Notes: generated by a model from the sequence alone, not told the origin. Positions 37,781 to 46,279 are shown, counted from the first letter of the stretch. The stretch: 64,000 nucleotides of DNA from Sulfuritalea sp. (GCF_017302275.1 NZ_JAFLDR010000019.1:1-64000); one strand, 5' to 3'. Made by a program: numbers and translations.

Positions 37781-38836
37781 ATGAGACAAACAGTCATGTC
37801 CGTCGCGATTCTGGCTTCCCTGGCGCTGGTCGGCAACGCCTTCGCCAAGGAACCGGCGCCGAAGGAAAAACCCAAGGAAATGAAGCCGATCACCGTCACC
37901 GCCGTGATGGCCGCCGCGGCACCGAAGCTCGACGGCGACGCCGGCGACGCGATCTGGAAGACCGCCCCCGTGACCAAGCTCAAGGCAGTCAAGGGCGCCA
38001 ACTTCAACAAGGGTGCGACCGACGCCACCCTGCAAGTGGCCTACGACAAGGAAAACATCTACATGCTGCTCAGCTTCGACGACAAGACCCTGTCGGTGCA
38101 ACGTTCTCCCTACCAGAAACAGGCGGACGGCTCCTGGGCCAAGATGAAGGATCCCGAGGACAAGGGCGGCGACAACGATGTCTACTATGAAGACAAGTTT
38201 GCCGTGCAGTGGAACATGAGCGTCGTCGGCTTCGAGAGGTTCGGCTGCGCGATCAGCTGCCATGGCGGCGAGCCGGGCAAACCCTATGGCAACAAGTACA
38301 ACGAGGAAGCCGGAGAACTCTCCGACATGTGGCACTCGAAGTGGGTGCGCATGGGCCATCTCGGTCAACTCGATGACGGCTATGTTGACCACACCCGCTT
38401 TGACGCTGCCAAGGAAAAGAACGCCGGCCGCAAGACTGATCCGAAGACCGGCGGCGGCTATGAGGACAACAAGCTCGTCAACGGCAAGCCCGAGTTCATG
38501 AGCAAGGACGCCAAGCCGGCCAACAAGGGCGGCACCTACTGGTTATTGGCAGAAAACAAGGTACCGTTTGACGACAGCAAGTTCAAGGCCGGCGACGAAG
38601 TCGCTTCCATCATCGTCGCTCCCGTGGTTGGCGACCGCGCCGACGTCAAGATCGCCGGCAAGTGGGCGAAAGGCAAGTGGACCTACGAGATCACGCGCAA
38701 GCTGGTCACCGGCTCCAAGTTCGACGTCAACTTCGACGACCTGAAGAAGTCCTATAACTTCGGTATCGCCCTGTTCGACAACGCCCAGGTACGCCACGCC
38801 ATGGTCGAAGAACCGCTGGTCCTGCAGTTCAAGTAA
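37781..38836 (+). CDS. Secreted heme protein with ethylbenzene-dehydrogenase-type heme domain
   Basis: 351 residues. Signal peptide MRQTVMSVAILASLALVGNA-FA, then a beta-sandwich like the gamma subunit of ethylbenzene/DMSO-type dehydrogenases (PKLDGDAGDAIWKTAPVTKL; EDKFAVQWNMSVVGFERFGC), which binds heme b. It also has a C-A-I-S-C-H site (about 156-161), i.e. CX3CH, that could hold a covalent heme with unusual spacing. No catalytic molybdenum subunit is near. Third gene of the sigma-54 module, with its own AGGAGA ribosome-binding site, ending before a strong terminator. Confidence 0.82.
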   Translation: MRQTVMSVAILASLALVGNAFAKEPAPKEKPKEMKPITVTAVMAAAAPKLDGDAGDAIWKTAPVTKLKAVKGANFNKGATDATLQVAYDKENIYMLLSFDDKTLSVQRSPYQKQADGSWAKMKDPEDKGGDNDVYYEDKFAVQWNMSVVGFERFGCAISCHGGEPGKPYGNKYNEEAGELSDMWHSKWVRMGHLGQLDDGYVDHTRFDAAKEKNAGRKTDPKTGGGYEDNKLVNGKPEFMSKDAKPANKGGTYWLLAENKVPFDDSKFKAGDEVASIIVAPVVGDRADVKIAGKWAKGKWTYEITRKLVTGSKFDVNFDDLKKSYNFGIALFDNAQVRHAMVEEPLVLQFK

Positions 38837-38859
38837 GCGATCGCAAATACGCAGTCCCG

Positions 38860-38895
38860 ACGGCGCCCGCGGTTTCGCGGGCGCCGTTGTATTTT
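38860..38895 (+). terminator. Rho-independent terminator of the cytochrome module
   Basis: Twelve-bp perfect stem ACGGCGCCCGCG / CGCGGGCGCCGT around GTTT, then TGTATTTT. It begins 24 bases after the third gene of the module. Confidence 0.9.
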
Positions 38896-38903
38896 CCGCG
38901 CCT

Positions 38904-39668
38904 TCAGGCCTTCGCTACCGGCTTCACCGCGCGGTGGAAGCCGATCATCCCGTGGAACACCGTATCGACGCTGACCTGCACGAAACCCAGCTCACGCAGC
39001 ACGATCGACAGTTCCTCCGCCGTATAGAACAGGTCCAGCGCATCGATGAAATACTGCTTGAAGCGGGTCGCCGCCGGGCTGCTGCCGACGATCAGGCTGG
39101 TAAAGTTGAGGCAGGTCCTGAGGTAGGCGTAGTAGAGGTTCTTCACGATCGGATTGCGCGGGCGCAGCATGTCCGAATGGTGGAAGTGCCCGCCGGGCTT
39201 CAGCACGCGCAGGATCTCGCTGAACACCTCGCGCACCCGCAGGTGGCGCGAGGCGAACTGCAAGGTGACGACGTCGAAGTGGTTGTCGGGGAAGGGCAGG
39301 GTGTGCACGTCGCCGATCGTGCTCTTGATCGTGAAGCCCAGTGCCTTGGCGTTCTGCTGGCCGACCGTCTGCATCTCGGCGCTGCGATCCATGGCGTGCA
39401 CATCCAGCGTCGGTTCGCGCTTGAGCAGGGCAACGCCGATCGCATTGGTGCCGGCGCAGACGTCGAGCACCTTCTGCTGCGGCGCGATGTCCACGGTTTG
39501 CATGAAGCGCTTGAGGAAGGTGCTCCAGAGGCCGAGCGCCGCGATTTCGTTGGCTCGGTCGTAATAGCGCGCGATGTCGGCGAAGGCGTCGTTCAGATCG
39601 TTGGTCCAGAGTTCGCCGAAGCGCTGCTCGCGTACCGCCTCGCGCGAGGCCAGCGGGGGGGGTGCCAT
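38904..39668 (-). CDS. SAM-dependent methyltransferase, UbiE/COQ5-like
   Basis: 254 residues. Class I fold: AFADIARYYDRANEIAALGL, SAM loop QKVLDVCAGTNAIGVALLKR (where UbiE normally has a GGTGD-type loop), IGDVHTLPFPDNHFDVVTLQ, EILRVLKPGGHFHHSDMLRP. The general plan and C-terminal KQYFIDALDLFYTAEELSIV resemble quinone C-methyltransferases, but the altered SAM loop makes the true ubiE function uncertain. AGGAGA precedes the ATG. Convergent with the cytochrome module. Confidence 0.75.
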   Translation of the reverse strand: MAPPPLASREAVREQRFGELWTNDLNDAFADIARYYDRANEIAALGLWSTFLKRFMQTVDIAPQQKVLDVCAGTNAIGVALLKREPTLDVHAMDRSAEMQTVGQQNAKALGFTIKSTIGDVHTLPFPDNHFDVVTLQFASRHLRVREVFSEILRVLKPGGHFHHSDMLRPRNPIVKNLYYAYLRTCLNFTSLIVGSSPAATRFKQYFIDALDLFYTAEELSIVLRELGFVQVSVDTVFHGMIGFHRAVKPVAKA

Positions 39669-39781
39669 GGTTGACTCTCCTGCAGATAATTAGATGTTGC
39701 TGATATACGGCGGATTTAGCCCGTGCAGCGGCCTACTGTCAAGTCAGGTAATTCAGTTTGGCAATTTCCTGGAAAAGTTAT

Positions 39782-39802
39782 GTCTCCGGCCCGGCCGGAG
39801 AC
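39782..39802 (-). terminator. Probable terminator hairpin after pepN
   Basis: GTCTCCGG arms around CCCGG, lying about 70 bases past the pepN stop; on the pepN strand it is followed by ATAACTTTT, a weak T-run. Confidence 0.55.
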
Positions 39803-39874
39803 GGTATCCCCTGCGGACGGCGCCGATGCTGCGGCGACCAGGTCCATCCTTCGCCGGGCGCGGCCCGCGTTGCC

Positions 39875-42520
39875 TCACTTCAGCGCGTTGCCGACCACCT
39901 CCGCCACGTCGCGTGCCAGTCCGGCGCAGGCCCGGATGCGCTCCAGCGCTACGCACGCGTGGCCCTGGCGCACGGCGTCGAACTGGCGCCAGCGGTCAAA
40001 GCTACGGGCGATGCGCGAGGCCACCTGCGGGTTCATCGCCTGCAATTCGATGATGACGTCGGCGGCGAACTGGTAGCCGCTGCCGTCCAGGGCATGGAAG
40101 TGGCGTGGATTGGCGCCGCAGAAGGCGCGCACCAGAGCGTACACCTTGTTCGGGTTCGTCAGGTCGAAGGCCGGATGCCGCATCAGCGCGCGGACCCGCG
40201 CGCCGGTGCCGGGCAGCCGCGAGGTGGATTGCACCGAGAGCCACTTGTCGACCACCAGGGCCTCGCCCTGCCATTTGGAATAAAACGCGGCGAGCGCCGT
40301 TTCGCGTTCCGGCAGATCCTGGTTGGCCAGTATGCCAAGCGCGGCGATGACGTCGGTCATGTTGCCACCCTCTTGCAGCTGGACCAGCAGGCGCGGCAGC
40401 ACGGTGGCGGCATCGGCATCGGCGAGGTAGGCGAGGCAGGCATTGCGCAGCGCGCGGCGGCCGACCTGGGCGCCGTCGGGCGCGTAGGGCTCGTTCGGCG
40501 CCAGCGCCCGCCAGGTGGATTCGAACTCGACACGTAGTCCCGTGGCGAGGTGGCGGCGCAGGTTGAGCCGCGCGAGGTGGATGGCCTCGGGATCGATGAC
40601 GCCGCCGCCGGCGACGACTTCTTCGGCCAGCACTTGTTCTGCCGGCAGGGCCAGCGCTTCGGCGGCGAAGGCGGGGTCGTGTTGGCCGTCGGCGAGGACG
40701 CGGGCGTAAGCCGCGACCAGGCTGCGCGGTATCCAGGTGTCGCCATGGCCGCCGGCACCGATGCCGGCGAGCAGCACGCGGGTCGCCAGGCGCTGGCCGG
40801 CTTCCCAGCGGTTGAAGGGGTCGGAGTCGTGCGCCATGAGGTGGGCCAGTTCGGCATCCGCCTGGTCGAAGTCGAGATGCACCGGCGCCGAGAAGCCGCG
40901 CAGGATGGAGGCCACCGGCGGCCGTGCGATGCCGTCGAAGACGAAGCTCTGGGTGGATTGCGTGAGCGACAGCACGCGCGTGGGGAAGGCATCGCTGCCA
41001 TCGGGCAGCACCAGGCCGACCGCGACCGGGATGTGCAGCGGACCACCATCGGCGACGATGCCGGCTTCGGCGAGCCGGGCTTCATAGGCCGTCGGCGCCA
41101 GCGTCTGGGTCAGCGTCAGCGTGTAGCGCTTGGCGGCGGCGTCATAGGCGCCCTCCGCCTTGAGGCGCGGCGTGCCGGCGCGGGCGTACCAGCGGCGGAA
41201 CTGCGTCAGGTCCGTTACCGATGCGTCCTGCATCGCGGCGACGAAATCCTCGCAGGTCACGGCCTGGCCGTCGTGGCGCGCGAAGTAGAGGTCCATGCCC
41301 TTGCGGAAATTCTGACGGCCGATGATCGTTTCGATCATGCGGATCACCTGGGCGCCCTTCTCATACACCGTCGCCGTGTAGAAGTTGTTGATCTCGGCGT
41401 AGGAGGCGGGCCGGATCGGGTGCGCCATCGGCCCGGCATCTTCGGGGAACTGGGCGACCCGCAGCGTCCTCACCTCCTGGATGCGGGTCACCGCGCGCGA
41501 GTGCAGGTCTTCGCCGAACTCCTGGTCGCGGTAAACGGTGAGGCCTTCCTTCAGCGAGAGCTGGAACCAGTCGCGACAGGTGACGCGGTTGCCGGTCCAG
41601 TTGTGGAAGTACTCGTGGGCGACGACGCGCTCGATGCCCTGGTAGTCGGTGTCGGTGGCGGTGTCGGGGCGGGCCAGCACGTACTTGGTGTTGAAGATGT
41701 TGAGGCCCTTGTTCTCCATCGCACCCATGTTGAAGTCGCCGACGGCGACGATCATGTAGTGGTCGAGGTCCATCTCCAGGCCAAAGCGTTCTTCGTCCCA
41801 TTTCATCGACTTCTTCAGGGCCGCCATGGCGTGGTCGCACTGGTCGAGCTTGCCGGGTTCGACGTAGACGGCGAGACGCAGCTTGCGCCCCGATGCCGTG
41901 GTGAAGCTGTCCTCCAGCACGTCCAGCTTCGCCGCGACCAGGGCGAACAGGTAGGCCGGTTTGGCGAACGGATCTTCCCAGCGCGCCCAGTGGCGACCGT
42001 TTTCGGCGTCGCCAGTGGCAACCGGGTTACCGTTGGACAGCAGCTGCGGGAAGCGCGCCTTGTCGGCCTCGATGGTGCAGCTGTAGCGCGCCATGACATC
42101 GGGCCGGTCCGGGTAGAAAGTGATGCGGCGAAAGCCCTGCGCCTCGCATTGGGTGAAGTAGCCGTCCTTGGACTTGTAGAGGCCGGAGAGCTGGGTGTTG
42201 TGGTCGGGGTCGACGCGGACCAGGGTTTCCAGCGTGAAGGCATCCGGTAGCGGGCCGTGCAGTGTGAGGATTTCGTCGCCTATCGTGTAGCGCGACGGAG
42301 CCATCGCCGTACCGTCAGCGCCGACTTCCAATAACGTCAGCTCTTCGCCATCGAGCACCATGTCGGCCTGCGGGTTGGCCGGGTTGCGCCGGCAGGCCAG
42401 CCGGGCGCGCACCTCGGCATGGCCGTCCTGGATGACGACGTGGAGCTCGACCGTGTCGATCAGCCAGGCCGGCGGGGCGTAGTCCTTGAGGTAGATGGCG
42501 TGTGGAGTTTCGGTGCGCAT
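39875..42520 (-). CDS. pepN: Aminopeptidase N
   Basis: 881-residue M1-family zinc aminopeptidase of the long bacterial PepN type. Exopeptidase motif GAMENKGLN, zinc-binding HEYFHNWTGNRVTCRD with HExxH(18)E, and the catalytic tyrosine region are present; the C-terminal helical domain is complete to LARDVAEVVGNALK. Cytoplasmic; acts on small peptides. A family A repeat codes for part of the N-terminal beta domain (LLEVGADGTAMAPS). Start at 42520, MRTETPHAIYLKDYAPPAWL, is standard. Confidence 0.96.
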   Translation of the reverse strand: MRTETPHAIYLKDYAPPAWLIDTVELHVVIQDGHAEVRARLACRRNPANPQADMVLDGEELTLLEVGADGTAMAPSRYTIGDEILTLHGPLPDAFTLETLVRVDPDHNTQLSGLYKSKDGYFTQCEAQGFRRITFYPDRPDVMARYSCTIEADKARFPQLLSNGNPVATGDAENGRHWARWEDPFAKPAYLFALVAAKLDVLEDSFTTASGRKLRLAVYVEPGKLDQCDHAMAALKKSMKWDEERFGLEMDLDHYMIVAVGDFNMGAMENKGLNIFNTKYVLARPDTATDTDYQGIERVVAHEYFHNWTGNRVTCRDWFQLSLKEGLTVYRDQEFGEDLHSRAVTRIQEVRTLRVAQFPEDAGPMAHPIRPASYAEINNFYTATVYEKGAQVIRMIETIIGRQNFRKGMDLYFARHDGQAVTCEDFVAAMQDASVTDLTQFRRWYARAGTPRLKAEGAYDAAAKRYTLTLTQTLAPTAYEARLAEAGIVADGGPLHIPVAVGLVLPDGSDAFPTRVLSLTQSTQSFVFDGIARPPVASILRGFSAPVHLDFDQADAELAHLMAHDSDPFNRWEAGQRLATRVLLAGIGAGGHGDTWIPRSLVAAYARVLADGQHDPAFAAEALALPAEQVLAEEVVAGGGVIDPEAIHLARLNLRRHLATGLRVEFESTWRALAPNEPYAPDGAQVGRRALRNACLAYLADADAATVLPRLLVQLQEGGNMTDVIAALGILANQDLPERETALAAFYSKWQGEALVVDKWLSVQSTSRLPGTGARVRALMRHPAFDLTNPNKVYALVRAFCGANPRHFHALDGSGYQFAADVIIELQAMNPQVASRIARSFDRWRQFDAVRQGHACVALERIRACAGLARDVAEVVGNALK
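42306..42326 (-). repeat. 21-bp dispersed repeat (family A), copy 9
   Basis: Minus-strand AGTCGGCGCTGACG-GT-ACGGC, inside pepN in sense direction (VGADGTA). Confidence 0.75.
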
Positions 42521-42646
42521 GTTGTTTCGTGTGCTCTCGGGTTGGGATCGGCCGACCGGGCCGGTGCAGAGGCGGCAGTATTTGCGCGATGGGGCTTGCG
42601 GTCAAGCGGCGAGCTCGCCCAATTGAAACGCATGCGATCTATTTGA

Positions 42647-42731
42647 CCGTTCGCCCTGAGCTTGTCGAAGGGCTCGAGGGGCTTCGACAAGGCTCTCCTG
42701 AGCGAATTCGAAGGGCTCAGCCCGAACGGCG
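42647..42731. repeat. REP-like imperfect palindrome (TTCGCCCTGAGC type)
   Basis: CCGTTCGCCCTGAGCTTGTC, then GAAGGGCTCGAGGGGCTTCG and a disordered return arm ending GGGCTCAGCCCGAACGG. This is a form of the well-known TTCGCCCTGAGCTTGTCGAA repeat of many Proteobacteria. It fills the middle of the 328-base gap between pepN and the EamA gene, which otherwise shows no gene. Confidence 0.8.
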
Positions 42732-42848
42732 GTCTCAATTTCAGTGGTGCCGACTCAAGTACGACGCTGCAACGGCGCCTCGGACATTGGACGCCGGCGT
42801 CCCGCAGGCTTATTCTTGGTTCATCACTGATCCCCGAAAGCGCGGCAG

Positions 42849-43898
42849 ATGTCCCTGCGCAACGCCCTTCGCCATCCCGGAATCGCCGCCGCGCTCGGCG
42901 CGGCCTTGCTGTTCGGGGCCGGCACGCCGCTGGCGAAATGGCTGCTCGATGCGGTCAGCCCCTGGCTGCTCGCGGGCCTGCTCTACCTCGGCTCGGGCCT
43001 CGGACTGACGCTGTATCGCGCGCTCAGGCGGGCGCCGGCGGTGCGCCTGGCGCCGGGGGACGCGCTCTGGTTCGGCGGGGCGATACTCGCCGGCGGCATC
43101 GTCGGCCCGGTGCTGGTGATGGTCGGTCTCGCCGGCATGCCGGCTTCCGACGCGTCGCTGCTGCTGAACGCGGAAGGGGTGTTCACCGCCTTGCTGGCGT
43201 GGTTCGCCTTCCGCGAAAACTTCGACCGGCGCATCGCACTGGGAATGGCCGCCATCGCGGCCGGGGCTATCGTGCTGAGCTGGCCGGGCGAGGCGCGCTT
43301 CGCCGGACTCTGGCCGACGCTGGCCGTGCTCGGCGCCTGCCTGGCCTGGGCCATCGACAACAACCTGACGCGCAAAATCTCGGCGACCGACGCGACCTGG
43401 ATCGCCGCCATCAAGGGCTCGGCAGCGGGTGCAGTCAACCTGATGCTGGCCTGGTCGCTCGGCGCCTCCCTGCCGCCGCTGCCGGCCGTCGCCGGCGCCA
43501 TGACAGTCGGCCTGCTGGCCTATGGCGTCAGCCTGGCGCTGTTCGTGGTCGGCCTGCGCCACCTCGGCGCCGCACGCACCGGCGCCTACTTCTCGGTCGC
43601 GCCCTTCTTCGGCGCCGTGGTGGCGGTGGCGATGGGCGACGCGCTCACGCTGCGACTGCTCGCCGCCGGCGCCCTGATGGCGCTCGGCACCTGGCTGCAC
43701 CTGACCGAGCGCCACGAACACCAACACGCCCATCCGGCGCTGTTGCACGACCACGAGCACGTTCACGACGAGCACCACCGGCACCAGCACGAAGCCCCCG
43801 TAACGCCCGGCACAAGGCACCGCCATCCGCACTGGCACGAACCGCTGGCGCACAGCCACCCCCACTATCCCGACGAACTCCACCGCCATGGGCATTGA
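42849..43898 (+). CDS. EamA/DMT transporter with long histidine-rich tail
   Basis: 349 residues. Residues 1-285 are a ten-helix drug/metabolite transporter with two EamA halves (ALGAALLFGAGTPLAKWLLD; MAAIAAGAIVLSWPGEARFA; LGAARTGAYFSVAPFFGAVV). After the last helix comes a tail of about 65 residues with more than 20 histidines (HEHQHAHPALLHDHEHVHDE, RHRHPHWHEPLAHSHPHYPD), which suggests binding of zinc, nickel, cobalt or copper and a metal-related substrate or metal sensing. Substrate unproven. Confidence 0.88.
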   Translation: MSLRNALRHPGIAAALGAALLFGAGTPLAKWLLDAVSPWLLAGLLYLGSGLGLTLYRALRRAPAVRLAPGDALWFGGAILAGGIVGPVLVMVGLAGMPASDASLLLNAEGVFTALLAWFAFRENFDRRIALGMAAIAAGAIVLSWPGEARFAGLWPTLAVLGACLAWAIDNNLTRKISATDATWIAAIKGSAAGAVNLMLAWSLGASLPPLPAVAGAMTVGLLAYGVSLALFVVGLRHLGAARTGAYFSVAPFFGAVVAVAMGDALTLRLLAAGALMALGTWLHLTERHEHQHAHPALLHDHEHVHDEHHRHQHEAPVTPGTRHRHPHWHEPLAHSHPHYPDELHRHGH

Positions 43899-43923
43899 CG
43901 GAAGGATTCCTTGGGACGCAGAG

Positions 43924-43944
43924 CGTCGGCGCCGGCGACACGGC
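43924..43944 (+). repeat. 21-bp dispersed repeat (family A), copy 10
   Basis: CGTCGGCGCCGGCG-AC-ACGGC, preceded by TTGGGACGCAGAG (43911). Lies between the EamA gene and the transporter pseudogene. Confidence 0.8.
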
Positions 43945-43950
43945 AACGAT

Positions 43951-44623
43951 TCAGAGCTTGAGCCAGCCCCGCCCGGCCGCGTGGTGCAGCAGGAAGCCGA
44001 ACACCACCGCCGCGCCGACATGCCACATGGCAAAGGCCGCGGTGACGAGAACCACGGAACGACCGCCGCGCTCTTGGTCGTGCGGCCTGCCGCCGAGAGC
44101 GAGTTCGGCCCCGGCGAGAAACAGGATCACGCCCAGCACCGGGGTCGGGAACAAGGCGAGGATCGTCATCATCGAGCCGCCGAAGAACAGGGCCAAAATC
44201 AACAACAGCGCACCCAGCATGATGGCCGCGCCCCCGGTACGGGCGCCGAACCTGACGTGGCCCGCCATGCCGCCGGCACCGTGAAGGACAGCCGCTTGGC
44301 CAGGTCGCTCATGCCCAGCAGCAGCCAGAACAGCCCGGTGGCCAGCCCGCGCCGGCAACGATGGCCGGCGTCAGCACGACGGCGCCGGCCGTCTGCGTGA
44401 TCGCGGCGGTACCGATGGCTTTCATCGGCTGCACGGGAAAGGGCGTCTTGTAGTACGCCCCGACGACGACGAGCGCGACGCCGAAGCCGAGCAGGATTCC
44501 GCTCGGGTCCATCTTGGGAATGGAGACCTAGGCGACGATGAAGGGGATCAGCGTGCCGAGGTCGCCGAAGGCGCCGGCGAGTTCGGCGAGGTCGAATCGA
44601 TTCCCGGCCTGGGTTGCTGTCAT
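43951..44623 (-). pseudogene. Broken sulfate/molybdate transporter
   Basis: The start is normal (MTATQAGNRFDLAELAGAFG, DLGTLIPFIVA) but codon 32 is TAG, where related proteins read tyrosine. Coding continues as VSIPKMDPSGILLGFGVALV and VQPMKAIGTAAITQTAGAVV. Near 44345 the frame shifts (the other frame gives LATGLFWLLLGMSDLAKRLS), and near 44270 it shifts back to MAGHVRFGARTGGAAIMLGA and on to the stop. One nonsense and two frameshifts make it non-functional. It directly follows the Crp/Fnr gene on the same strand. Confidence 0.85.
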
Positions 44624-44626
44624 TGC

Positions 44627-45259
44627 TTATTCGGGCTTGGTTGGCAGGATTTGCAGCAGATCGGCGCTGCGGCGAATTCGCCTGCTTCGCTCCAGAGCCG
44701 CCATCGCACGGTAGAGCGCTTCATGGGTCAGGCCCAGTTCGGCGGCCATGTCCTTCAAGCTTCCGCTGGTGCGATAGGCCCCGCTGTCATCACAGCGCAA
44801 ACGCAGCAGTTGCAGCACCCGTTCCGGCGCGGAGCGGATCTGCTTCAGTTCGTAGCGCTGGCGCATCCCCTGGAGCCCGCGCGCGAGTCCGCCGGCGAAG
44901 TCCCACAAGCTCTCCGGATTGCCGCGCAGGCTGTCGACGAGTTCCTTCTTCGGGAAAAGCCAGACCTCGGCGTCCGTTTCGGCCAGCATGTCGCAGTGGT
45001 AGCGGCTGGAGAACAGGGACGGCTCGGCGCAGGTTTCGCCGGGCCGCACGATGTGCAAGCTCACCGTGCCGCCATCCGGCGTCACGCGCTGCATGCGCAA
45101 GCGGCCCGACTTCAGAAAGAACATGCCGACCGTCCTGTCGCCCTGGCGGAACAGGAAGGCCCCGGCGGCAAGATGTCGTGGAGCGGGGTGAACCCCGGCA
45201 ATCGAGGGAATGTCGTTGGTCGTCGAATCCGCCGCCAATCGGGAAGTATTTTTCTTCAT
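44627..45259 (-). CDS. Crp/Fnr-family transcriptional regulator
   Basis: 210 residues. N-terminal cyclic-nucleotide-binding-like fold (LAAGAFLFRQGDRTVGMFFL; GGTVSLHIVRPGETCAEPSL) and C-terminal winged helix-turn-helix (SGSLKDMAAELGLTHEALYR). It lacks the four N-terminal cysteines of FNR, so oxygen sensing by an Fe-S cluster is unlikely. ATG at 45259 (MKKNTSRLAADSTTN). Divergent from an acetolactate-decarboxylase-like gene, with a TGA(C/T)-N4-ATCA box between; overlapping neighbours suggest it once controlled a molybdate/sulfate uptake gene. Confidence 0.88.
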   Translation of the reverse strand: MKKNTSRLAADSTTNDIPSIAGVHPAPRHLAAGAFLFRQGDRTVGMFFLKSGRLRMQRVTPDGGTVSLHIVRPGETCAEPSLFSSRYHCDMLAETDAEVWLFPKKELVDSLRGNPESLWDFAGGLARGLQGMRQRYELKQIRSAPERVLQLLRLRCDDSGAYRTSGSLKDMAAELGLTHEALYRAMAALERSRRIRRSADLLQILPTKPE

Positions 45260-45260
45260 G

Positions 45261-45272
45261 TGACTGCAATCA
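45261..45272. promoter_or_regulatory. Candidate Crp/Fnr-type box
   Basis: TGACTGCAATCA, similar to the FNR half-site pair TGAT-N4-ATCA, immediately upstream of the Crp/Fnr regulator start and in the gap to the divergent lipoprotein gene. A close relative lies at 47531. Confidence 0.45.
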
Positions 45273-45365
45273 TAAATCCCGCCGGCCGGTTCGGACAGAA
45301 TTTCGCCCACGACGCGTAACAAGAAACACTTGGTCAGCCGCCGACTCAACCACCGGAGGAAACAC

Positions 45366-46118
45366 ATGAAGACTCTTTACGCCATTGGCGGCGCCTGCGC
45401 CCTGGCCGCTTGCGCTACCGCGACCATTCCCGCCGTGAAGGAGGGGCTGGTCGAATACTACGGTTCGCAGAAGACCATTTTCGACACCGGCAAGGCCGAG
45501 GCCAAAGTGCCGCTCGCCGCGATGTCGGGGCCGGAAGCCAGCTTCGGCGTCGGTGCCGTTGCCGGGCTCGACGGCGAGATCACCGTCTTCGATGGCAAGC
45601 CCTACGTGACCAAGGTGCGCGGCAAGGAATTCACCATGGATCATGGCCGCGACCACGCTGCCGTGTTCTCCGTCTGGACGAAAAACACGCAATGGCGCGA
45701 CGAGTTGGTTCCGGCCTCGGTCAAGTCGTACCTCGACCTGCAACGCCACGTCAAGGTGCGCGCCGCCGCCGCCGGCATCGACACCAACCAGCCCTTCCCC
45801 TTCCTGCTCGCCGGCACGCCGGCCGAACTGAAGTGGCACATCAACGTCGATCGCACTGAGGGCAAGCCGGTCACGCGCGAGCTTTTCGCCAAATCCAAGG
45901 TGAACTACACGATGAAGGGCACCCCGGTCGATATCGTCGGCTTCTACTCCGAGAAGCACCTGGGCGCCTTCATCGGTACCTATGTTCCGGCAATCAAGGA
46001 AAAGGACGTGAAGAACACGATCCATATCCACCTGGTAAGCAAGGACGGAAAATCGGCCGGACACATCGACGATCTGACTTTCGCCGGCGGCATGACATTG
46101 CGATTGCCGAAAAACTGA
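45366..46118 (+). CDS. Lipoprotein related to alpha-acetolactate decarboxylase
   Basis: 250 residues. The signal MKTLYAIGGACALAAC has a lipobox. The body follows the AlsD/BudA plan: VGAVAGLDGEITVFDGKPYV near the start, and VDIVGFYSEKHLGAFIGTYV then TIHIHLVSKDGKSAGHIDDL near the end, which holds the HxH...H zinc-ligand pattern of acetolactate decarboxylase. The known enzyme is cytoplasmic, or secreted in some bacteria, so a lipid-anchored form is odd. Activity on acetolactate is not proven. Divergent from the Crp/Fnr gene. Confidence 0.75.
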   Translation: MKTLYAIGGACALAACATATIPAVKEGLVEYYGSQKTIFDTGKAEAKVPLAAMSGPEASFGVGAVAGLDGEITVFDGKPYVTKVRGKEFTMDHGRDHAAVFSVWTKNTQWRDELVPASVKSYLDLQRHVKVRAAAAGIDTNQPFPFLLAGTPAELKWHINVDRTEGKPVTRELFAKSKVNYTMKGTPVDIVGFYSEKHLGAFIGTYVPAIKEKDVKNTIHIHLVSKDGKSAGHIDDLTFAGGMTLRLPKN

Positions 46119-46153
46119 CGCGTCCGCGAAAGTTTTCTTGGGACGCACAGCGC

Positions 46154-46171
46154 TGGCGCCGGCGGGACGGC
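46154..46171 (+). repeat. 21-bp dispersed repeat (family A), copy 11, partial
   Basis: TGGCGCCGGCG-GG-ACGGC, with a TTGGGACGCA box at 46138 as in copy 10; the first bases of the core differ. Lies just past the porin remnant. Confidence 0.65.
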
Positions 46172-46173
46172 GC

Positions 46174-46275
46174 TCAGAAATGGAAGCGCGCCATCAGATC
46201 CAGCTTGCGCGCGGCCTGCTTCTCCCCGAAATCCGTGCCGCTACGACCCCTGAGCCAGGTGGCGCGCACGAGACT
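46174..46275 (-). pseudogene. 3' remnant of an outer-membrane beta-barrel porin gene
   Basis: About 33 codons ending in a stop at 46174: LSLVRATWLRGRSGTDFGEK, QAARKLDLMARFHF. A final beta-strand closing in phenylalanine is the hallmark of outer-membrane barrels. No 5' part is found: the next sequence upstream is the intact secreted-protein gene. Deletion has left only the last strands. Confidence 0.65.
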
Positions 46276-46279
46276 CAGG

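Noticed and set aside
38904-39668. Methyltransferase as the true ubiE
   Set aside because: The SAM-binding loop differs from UbiE and the gene is not beside other ubi genes, so only a family-level call is made.
40550-42250. A 566-codon plus-strand frame opposite pepN
   Set aside because: Antisense of an intact M1 aminopeptidase.
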